Source: Clostridia bacterium (GTDB lineage: Bacteria > Bacillota > Clostridia > Christensenellales > Aristaeellaceae). From it: DNA of 5,981 bases. Every line of letters starts with the position of its first letter. The stretch's first letter is position 1. Positions 1-5,981 of this stretch are shown piece by piece. The DNA is taken from contig JAKSPZ010000070.1 in assembly GCA_024404395.1 (NCBI GenBank), positions 1 to 5,981 of the forward strand. The letters are read 5' to 3'. A program made the translations under genes and the position numbers. The notes beneath the pieces were generated by a model, which saw only the letters and a program-made list of their open reading frames with translations, ran no database searches and was not told the origin of the DNA.

Positions 1-64
1 CATGGCAGCGGAGAATGAGCTCCTCTTCCATGTCGGGTGCGATCTCTTCAATGGTAATCTTCAT
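1..64 (-). CDS. Probable LytTR-type DNA-binding regulator, N-terminal fragment
   Basis: Only the first 21 codons are in the window; the gene continues past the left edge. The ATG is at 64-62 on the minus strand, and a GGAGGT Shine-Dalgarno element lies at 76-71, six bases before it. The visible peptide starts MKITIEEIAPDMEEE and ends ELILRCH. This acidic opening followed by an I-x-x-R-C-H segment resembles, from memory, the start of small stand-alone LytTR-domain transcription regulators of Bacillota, but 21 residues cannot prove it. It has its own promoter (85-112) just downstream of the transporter terminator, so it is likely a separate unit from the upstream minus-strand transporter gene. 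The existence of a gene start here is much more certain than its family. Confidence 0.55.
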   Translation of the reverse strand, partial: MKITIEEIAPDMEEELILRCH

Positions 65-84
65 GCTGTCACCTCCGATAGCAT

Positions 85-112
85 AGTATAGCAGTGTCCG
101 TCCCATAGTCAA
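85..112 (-). promoter_or_regulatory. Promoter of the left-edge regulator gene
   Basis: Reading the minus strand, a -35 box TTGACT (112-107) is followed by a 16-base spacer and a -10 box TATACT (90-85). The -10 is preceded by TG at the extended -10 position (TGCTATACT). Transcription would start near position 78, giving a leader of only about 14 bases that is almost entirely the Shine-Dalgarno element. Confidence 0.7.
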
Positions 113-154
113 CAGGGGAGCGGGTAAGTGGCGCGTTTGCGGGGGCAAGATGCC

Positions 155-185
155 AAAAAGCGTTCGCGAGGCAACTCGCGAACGC
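155..185 (-). terminator. Intrinsic terminator of the EamA-type transporter gene
   Basis: On the minus strand a perfect 11-bp stem (185-175 pairing with 170-160, arm GCGTTCGCGAG) closes a four-base loop TTGC and is followed directly by five T residues (159-155). It begins 14 bases after the transporter stop codon. The plus-strand side has no T run after the stem, so it should work in the minus direction only. It separates the transporter from the regulator gene downstream. Confidence 0.9.
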
Positions 186-199
186 AGGAAGAATGTCGA

Positions 200-622
200 T
201 TATTTATTCAGCAGGTACAGCCCGACCAGGCAGACGGCGGCGCCGATCAGCTTGGTGGGTGTGATGGCTTCGTGGTAGGCAAGGTATCCCACAAAGATCA
301 GCACGATGGCAAGCAGGGCGCTGGCGATGAGCTGCCCGACGCTGATGTTCCAACCTACTTTGTACATCATGATGAAACCCGCTTCCAGTCCGATGATGGC
401 AAGTCCCAATGCAAAGCTGGCCCAGTTCAACTGCCGATATTCGGCAAGGAGGTTGCCGTTGCGCTGGGAGACAAAGAAGAATGCCAGCGACAGCATTGCG
501 GCGATCAGATAAGTGACGGTCAGGGAAGCGAAGGTGTTGAGACCTTCGGGAACGGACTTGGCGCAGATGTGATAGAGTGTATTGGAGATGACGACGATGA
601 GGATGGGGAGATAGCGGTTCAT
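200..622 (-). CDS. Half-size EamA/DMT-family membrane transporter
   Basis: A 140-residue integral membrane protein with about five hydrophobic segments (roughly residues 4-21, 30-51, 67-86, 94-113 and 122-138). The C-terminal part, with an acidic residue after the fourth segment, then ITPTKLIGAA and a final hydrophobic run, looks like the end of an EamA repeat. Full EamA transporters are about 300 residues with ten membrane segments, so this is one repeat and would have to act as a dimer; that is inference. The substrate is unknown. The start at 622 is chosen because GGAGG (634-630) lies seven bases upstream. A longer reading from 667 would begin inside the promoter spacer, so it is rejected. 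The gene is monocistronic, with a near-consensus promoter and a strong terminator, and a palindrome in the promoter suggests repression. An SMR-like role is possible, but the sequence reads more like EamA. Confidence 0.85.
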   Translation of the reverse strand: MNRYLPILIVVISNTLYHICAKSVPEGLNTFASLTVTYLIAAMLSLAFFFVSQRNGNLLAEYRQLNWASFALGLAIIGLEAGFIMMYKVGWNISVGQLIASALLAIVLIFVGYLAYHEAITPTKLIGAAVCLVGLYLLNK

Positions 623-654
623 GGATGTGCCTCCGTGTTGTTCGTACAGAGGCA

Positions 655-683
655 AGTATAATGACAACCGCCTGCGTTGTCAA
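655..683 (-). promoter_or_regulatory. Near-consensus promoter of the EamA-type transporter
   Basis: On the minus strand, a perfect -35 box TTGACA (683-678) is separated by exactly 17 bases from a -10 box TATACT (660-655). Transcription would start near 648, leaving a leader of about 26 bases with GGAGG before the ATG at 622. This is the strongest promoter by sequence in the window. It also fixes the gene start, because an in-frame start at 667 would not be transcribed. Confidence 0.85.
662..682. promoter_or_regulatory. Candidate operator: inverted repeat in the transporter promoter spacer
   Basis: TGACAAC (662-668) and GTTGTCA (676-682) are perfect 7-bp inverted arms separated by seven bases. 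One arm sits one base from the -10 box and the other overlaps the -35 box, so a dimeric repressor bound here would block RNA polymerase. Part of the symmetry is forced by the -35 sequence itself. No candidate repressor gene is visible next to it, apart from the partial regulator at the left edge. Confidence 0.5.
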
Positions 684-727
684 CGATGCGCGCGTTGAGA
701 ATGTGTTCGTCCCTCGTTTTTGCGTGC

Positions 728-756
728 TTGATTCTTCATATTCAAGATGATACAAT
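728..756 (+). promoter_or_regulatory. Promoter of the ttcA-like/cls operon
   Basis: A -35 box TTGATT (728-733), a 17-base spacer and a -10 box TACAAT (751-756). Transcription would begin near 763, only about 13 bases before the ATG at 776, so the GGAG at 763-766 would sit at the 5' end of the message. It is divergent from the transporter promoter, with the two -35 boxes about 45 bases apart. Confidence 0.65.
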
Positions 757-775
757 AAAATTGGAGTGTGATATT

Positions 776-1627
776 ATGGAGCGGTATGAAGAAATCGAGC
801 GCGCGCTGATCAAGGATTACCGAAAGAAGATCTGGCGCCCTTTTCTGTCGGCGTTGAAGGATTACGACCTCGTCAAGGACGGGGATCGTATCGCCGTGTG
901 CATTTCGGGCGGCAAGGACTCCATGCTGCTGGCGAAGTGCATGCAGGAACTGAAGCGGCACAGCCCCACGGATTTTGAACTGACCTTTCTGGTCATGGAC
1001 CCGGGCTATACCGACCGCAATCTGCAGCGCATCAAGGACAACGCCGCACTCCTGAACATTCCCATTGAGATCTTTACCACCGATATCTTTTCGGCAGTGG
1101 TGGAGATGGGTGGCTCGCCCTGCTACATGTGCGCGAAGATGCGCCGCGGCTACCTCTACCGCGAAGCGCAGCGCAGAGGCTGCAACAAGATCGCATTGGG
1201 TCACCACTATGATGACGTCATCGAGACCACCCTCATGAGCCTGATCTACGGCGGACAGATCCAGTCCATGCCGCCGAAACTCCACAGCGACAATGTGCCC
1301 GGGATGGAGCTCATCCGCCCGCTGTACAAGGTCCGCGAGGAGCAGATCATCCGCTGGCGGGACGACAACGAGCTGGAGTTCCTCCAGTGCGCCTGCAAGT
1401 TTACCGAGGAGCGCTACATCCGCGATGACGGACGCAGCAACTCCAAGCGCCTCGAGATGAAGGGACTGGTGAAGTATCTGACCATGCTTAATCCCACGGC
1501 TGATCGATGCATCTTCAGAGCGACCCATAATGTGAGCCTTGATACCATGGTGCGCTGGAAGCATCACGGTGTCGAACATACTTTCTTGGAAGAATATGAC
1601 GACGGAGCTTATCGGAGCGACGAATGA
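776..1627 (+). CDS. ttcA: TtcA-family tRNA 2-thiolation PP-loop ATPase
   Basis: A 283-residue PP-loop enzyme. TtcA proteins activate cytidine-32 of certain tRNAs with ATP and replace its oxygen by sulfur, using a [4Fe-4S] cluster, in the cytoplasm. Seen here are the PP-loop CISGGKDS (residues 42-49), the C-x2-C pair C116/C119 followed by AKMRRG as in TtcA, the GHHYDD segment (142-147), and a third cysteine site CAC (C205, C207). E. coli TtcA also uses a C-x2-C pair and one distant cysteine. The start at 776 has GGAG at 763-766; an in-frame ATG at 677 is upstream of the promoter and adds residues with no family resemblance. E. coli TtcA is a little longer (about 311). The stop overlaps the cls start by four bases (ATGA). 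The tRNA substrate of Firmicute members is less certain than that of the E. coli enzyme, so the symbol marks the family. Confidence 0.88.
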   Translation: MERYEEIERALIKDYRKKIWRPFLSALKDYDLVKDGDRIAVCISGGKDSMLLAKCMQELKRHSPTDFELTFLVMDPGYTDRNLQRIKDNAALLNIPIEIFTTDIFSAVVEMGGSPCYMCAKMRRGYLYREAQRRGCNKIALGHHYDDVIETTLMSLIYGGQIQSMPPKLHSDNVPGMELIRPLYKVREEQIIRWRDDNELEFLQCACKFTEERYIRDDGRSNSKRLEMKGLVKYLTMLNPTADRCIFRATHNVSLDTMVRWKHHGVEHTFLEEYDDGAYRSDE

Positions 1628-3210
1628 GAGATTTATCGGAAACAAAACTGCACGAGAGAATTGAACAGAGCAAGGGCAAAGGCAAGCGCGGTGTGCTGAA
1701 ATTCCTGTTTGGTCGAAGCACGCTGGTCGCCGTGTCGGTGGTCGGTCAGGCGATCCTGTTCATCGCCTTTCTGGCGCGCTGGCAGTATTCCCTTGCGGCT
1801 TACGGGATCAGCTATGCCGTCGCGGCGTTCATGGGCTTTTTCCTCATAAACCGCCCCATGTCCGGCGCAGGTCGGGCAACGTGGCTGACCATCATGCTGC
1901 TGTCGCCCATCGTGGGCACCGTGCTGTTCCTCTACATAGAAAACGATGCTGGACATCGAATGGTACAGAAGCGGCTGGCGGATATCCACAAGTCCACCAA
2001 GCGTTTCTTCCCCGACAAGAGCGATGTATTCAAAGCATTGCCCGAATCGGATGTGGGCCTGAAGGGGCTTGCATCCTACATGAAGCAGCAGGGCAATTTC
2101 CCGCTCTATGAAAACGGCGGCGTGCGCTATCTGCCCTCGGGCGAAGCGAAGTTCAAGGCGTTGCTGGAGACTCTGGAGACTGCGGAGAAGTTCATCTTCC
2201 TGGAGTACTTCATCATCGGCGAAGGGGTCATGTGGGACACCATCCTCGAGATCCTGAAGCGCAAGGTGAAGGCGGGCGTCGAGGTGCGCTTGCTGTACGA
2301 CGGCACCTGCACTTACTTCCGCCTGCCACATGACTATCCCAAGACCATGGAATCCTACGGCATCCAGTGCCGCATGTTTGCCCCCATCCATCCCATCGTA
2401 TCCACCTACTACAACAACCGCGACCATCGAAAGATCCTGGTAATCGACGGTAAGATCGCCTACACGGGCGGCATCAATCTTTCCGATGAGTACATCAACA
2501 AAAAGCAGATCCACGGACGCTGGAAAGACTGTGCCGTCGAGGTGCGGGGTGAAGCGGTGGACAGCTTCACGCTGATGTTCCTGCAGATGTGGTCGGTCGC
2601 GGGCACGCAGGAGAAGGACTACGGCAGGTACCTCATCGCCGAAAAGACAGGTAAGCGCCAAGGCGGCTACATCCTGCCCTACGGCGACGATCCTTTCTCC
2701 GACGAGCGCGTGGGCGAATCGGTGTATCTGGACATCCTCAATCGCGCGGAGCACTATGTGCACATCATGACGCCTTATCTCATCATCGGCGAGAGCATGG
2801 TGGAAGCGCTGAAGTTTGCCGCCAAGCGCGGCGTGGATGTGCGGATCATCCTGCCGCATGTGCCCGACAAGAAGTCCGCTTTTGCGCTGGCATACACCCA
2901 CTACAAGGAGATGCTGACCGCGGGTGTGAAGCTCTACGAGTACACTCCCGGTTTCGTCCATTCCAAGGCATTTGTCAGTGACGATCGCAAGGCGGTGGTG
3001 GGCACGGTCAATCTGGACCACCGCAGCCTGAGCCTCCACTTCGAGTGCGCGGCTTATATGTACGATGTGCCAATCATCGGGGAGATCGAGCAGGATTTCA
3101 GAACCGCTCTGAAGGACTGCAGTCAGGTCACCCTTGACAGCATGAAGCACGAAAAGCTGTCCCGCAAGGTGCTGGGCTACCTTCTGAAGCCCCTCGCGCC
3201 CCTGATGTAA
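1624..3210 (+). CDS. cls: Cardiolipin synthase (phospholipase D superfamily)
   Basis: A 528-residue membrane enzyme that joins two phosphatidylglycerol molecules into cardiolipin and releases glycerol, at the cytoplasmic membrane. After a charged N-terminal tail of about 30 residues come three hydrophobic segments (about 32-51, 56-76 and 85-104), then two phospholipase D domains. Each has a complete HKD motif: H268-x-K270-x4-D275, followed by GGINLSDEY, and H446-x-K448-x4-D453, followed by GTVNLDHRS. The length is slightly above the usual 480-510 residues because of the N-terminal tail. The start at 1624 overlaps the ttcA stop as ATGA and has GGAG (1614-1617) six bases upstream, so it is likely both coupled and independently initiated. 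An intrinsic terminator follows nine bases after the stop. The paired intact HKD motifs and the membrane anchor make other PLD-family roles unlikely. Confidence 0.95.
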   Translation: MRDLSETKLHERIEQSKGKGKRGVLKFLFGRSTLVAVSVVGQAILFIAFLARWQYSLAAYGISYAVAAFMGFFLINRPMSGAGRATWLTIMLLSPIVGTVLFLYIENDAGHRMVQKRLADIHKSTKRFFPDKSDVFKALPESDVGLKGLASYMKQQGNFPLYENGGVRYLPSGEAKFKALLETLETAEKFIFLEYFIIGEGVMWDTILEILKRKVKAGVEVRLLYDGTCTYFRLPHDYPKTMESYGIQCRMFAPIHPIVSTYYNNRDHRKILVIDGKIAYTGGINLSDEYINKKQIHGRWKDCAVEVRGEAVDSFTLMFLQMWSVAGTQEKDYGRYLIAEKTGKRQGGYILPYGDDPFSDERVGESVYLDILNRAEHYVHIMTPYLIIGESMVEALKFAAKRGVDVRIILPHVPDKKSAFALAYTHYKEMLTAGVKLYEYTPGFVHSKAFVSDDRKAVVGTVNLDHRSLSLHFECAAYMYDVPIIGEIEQDFRTALKDCSQVTLDSMKHEKLSRKVLGYLLKPLAPLM

Positions 3211-3218
3211 ACCTCATG

Positions 3219-3249
3219 AACCGCTGTGTCTGACACGGCGGTTTTCTTT
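3219..3249 (+). terminator. Intrinsic terminator of the ttcA-like/cls operon
   Basis: Eleven paired bases (3219-3229 with 3233-3243), including one T-G wobble at 3225/3237, close a three-base loop CTG and run into TTTTCTTT (3242-3249). The stem starts nine bases after the cls stop codon. It separates this operon from lepA. Confidence 0.88.
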
Positions 3250-3271
3250 GTGTCAAATAACATAATTCGTG

Positions 3272-3300
3272 TTGATTTTTGACGGGCTTTCGGGTATGAT
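3272..3300 (+). promoter_or_regulatory. Promoter of the lepA-hemW operon
   Basis: A -35 box TTGATT (3272-3277), a 17-base spacer and a -10 box TATGAT (3295-3300). Transcription would start near 3307, giving a leader of about 28 bases that contains GGAGGAA (3323-3329) before the GTG start. The -35 hexamer is identical to that of the ttcA-like operon. A second TTGACG at 3279 is only ten bases from the -10 box and is unlikely to serve. Confidence 0.75.
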
Positions 3301-3334
3301 AAACTAAGAATGATTTATCTGTGGAGGAATAACC

Positions 3335-5142
<1,808 letters not shown>

Positions 5143-5143
<1 letters not shown>

Positions 5144-5981
5144 TGGAACGCTGCGCGCTCTACATCCACATCCCTTTCTGCCGTTCCAAATGCCGCTATT
5201 GCGATTTCGCTTCCTATCCCCATCGGGAGAACTGTTGGGACAGTTACCTGACGGCGGTCCTGAAAGAAGCGGACGAGTGGCAGGCTCGAATGGCGGGAAA
5301 GACCGTCCCCACGGTGTTTTTCGGCGGCGGAACGCCGACCTTGCTTCCACCCGAGAAGATCGTATCATTGCTGGAAGGACTGCGTGCGCGGTTCGCAATC
5401 GCGGATGATGCGGAGATCACCATCGAAGGCAATCCCGGAACGGTGACCCTCGAAGGCTTGCGCCGACTGCGTGAGGCGGGCTTCAACCGCATCTCCTTCG
5501 GTGCGCAGGCGATGGAGGATCGGCTGCTGAAAGGCATCGGCCGCATCCATACCGTTTCGGAAACGGAGCAGGCGGTCGCCCTCGCCCGCGAAGCGGGGTT
5601 TGACAATCTTTCGCTCGATCTGATCTACGGTCTGCCGGGTCAGTCTTTGGACGACTGGCGATTGAGCCTTGAGCGGGCAACGGCGCTGTCCCCCGAACAT
5701 ATCTCGGCCTACAGCCTCATTGTTGAGGAAGGTACGCCGCTCTATGATGATGTGACGGCGGGGAAGGTCACGGTGCCCGATGACGATCAGGTCGTTGAGA
5801 TGCAGCGACTGGGGAACCGACTGTTGGCGGATAAGGGCTATGCCCGATACGAGATCTCCAATTATGCCCGTACGGGGCGCGAATGCCGCCATAACCTGAC
5901 TTACTGGCAGCGCGGCGATTATCTGGGACTCGGCGTGGCGGCACATTCGCTGTTTGAGAACGAGCGGTTCGAGGATCTACG
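5143..5981 (+). CDS. hemW: HemW, radical SAM heme chaperone (3' end cut off by window)
   Basis: The first 279 codons of an open frame that runs off the right edge; HemW is usually about 375-385 residues, so roughly 100 are missing. HemW binds heme and passes it to acceptor proteins; it was long misannotated as oxygen-independent coproporphyrinogen III oxidase. The N-terminus has YIHIPFC and the cluster motif C13-x3-C17-x2-C20-D-F22. Phenylalanine at 22, where HemN has a fourth cysteine, favours HemW. Other family marks are GGGTPT (61-66), EGNPG (about 100-104), GLPGQ (163-167) and HNLTYW (250-255), the last typical of HemW. The ATG overlaps the lepA stop by one base (TGATG) and lacks a good Shine-Dalgarno element, so translation probably depends on ribosomes finishing lepA. 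In many Bacillota the next genes are hrcA-grpE-dnaK, which cannot be checked here. Confidence 0.95.

Noticed and set aside
128..661. 177-codon plus-strand frame across the transporter gene
   Set aside because: Codon-aligned antisense of a clear membrane protein gene that has its own promoter, ribosome site and terminator; the product is hydrophilic and unrecognisable.
623..667. N-terminal extension of the transporter from an ATG at 667
   Set aside because: That start lies between the -35 and -10 boxes of the gene's own promoter; ATG 622 has GGAGG seven bases upstream.
727..746. CTTGA / TCAAG inverted repeat in the ttcA-like promoter spacer
   Set aside because: Only five-base arms with a ten-base gap; too weak to call an operator.
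677..775. N-terminal extension of the ttcA-like protein from an ATG at 677
   Set aside because: The extension overlaps both divergent promoters, lacks a Shine-Dalgarno element, and adds 33 residues not seen in the family; ATG 776 has GGAG upstream.
680..1645. 321-codon open frame antisense to the ttcA-like gene
   Set aside because: Mirror of the ttcA-like gene, codon-aligned, without a plausible protein or start signal.
1633..3150. 505-codon open frame antisense to cls
   Set aside because: Same cause: mirror of cls codons, ends exactly at the antisense of the TTA codon 4 of cls, no recognisable domain.
3252..3283. Inverted repeat GTCAAA / TTTGAC around the lepA -35 region
   Set aside because: Six-base arms with a 20-base gap in AT-rich intergenic DNA are easily random, and the right arm is partly the -35 neighbourhood.
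5190..5408. Short plus- and minus-strand frames inside the hemW region
   Set aside because: All overlap the unambiguous HemW reading frame, whose motifs are continuous from 5143 to the window end.

Overview
The window looks like ordinary chromosomal DNA from a moderately G+C-rich member of the Bacillota, most likely a clostridial lineage. The grounds are a Shine-Dalgarno element of the GGAGG type before most genes, sigma-A style -35/-10 boxes, the lepA-hemW gene pair that is common in that phylum, a Firmicute-style cardiolipin synthase, and the start of what looks like a stand-alone LytTR regulator. The genus cannot be named from the sequence. I see no mobile element, CRISPR array, tRNA, rRNA or phage gene.

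Layout. Positions 1-112 hold the first 21 codons of a minus-strand gene (probable LytTR regulator) with its ribosome binding site and promoter. Positions 152-685 are a complete minus-strand single-gene unit: promoter, a 140-residue half-size EamA/DMT-type membrane transporter, and an intrinsic terminator. Its promoter region is divergent from a plus-strand operon (about 728-3249) made of a TtcA-family tRNA thiolase and a cardiolipin synthase, overlapping by ATGA and closed by an intrinsic terminator. A new promoter at 3272-3300 starts the lepA-hemW operon; hemW begins inside the lepA stop codon and runs off the right edge with roughly a quarter of the protein missing.

Function. The products are housekeeping: translation factor LepA/EF4, an iron-sulfur radical SAM heme chaperone (HemW), a probable iron-sulfur tRNA-modifying PP-loop enzyme, membrane phospholipid synthesis, and a small transporter. 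No stretch over 300 bases lacks a gene, and the two larger intergenic gaps (623-775 and 3211-3334) are well explained by promoters and a terminator.

I did not find a novel multi-gene system. The best leads are a palindrome filling the spacer of the near-consensus transporter promoter (a likely operator), the near-total absence of TTA/CTA/TCA codons in the four complete genes except at the very start of two of them, and the pairing of a tRNA thiolase with cardiolipin synthase in one translationally coupled operon.
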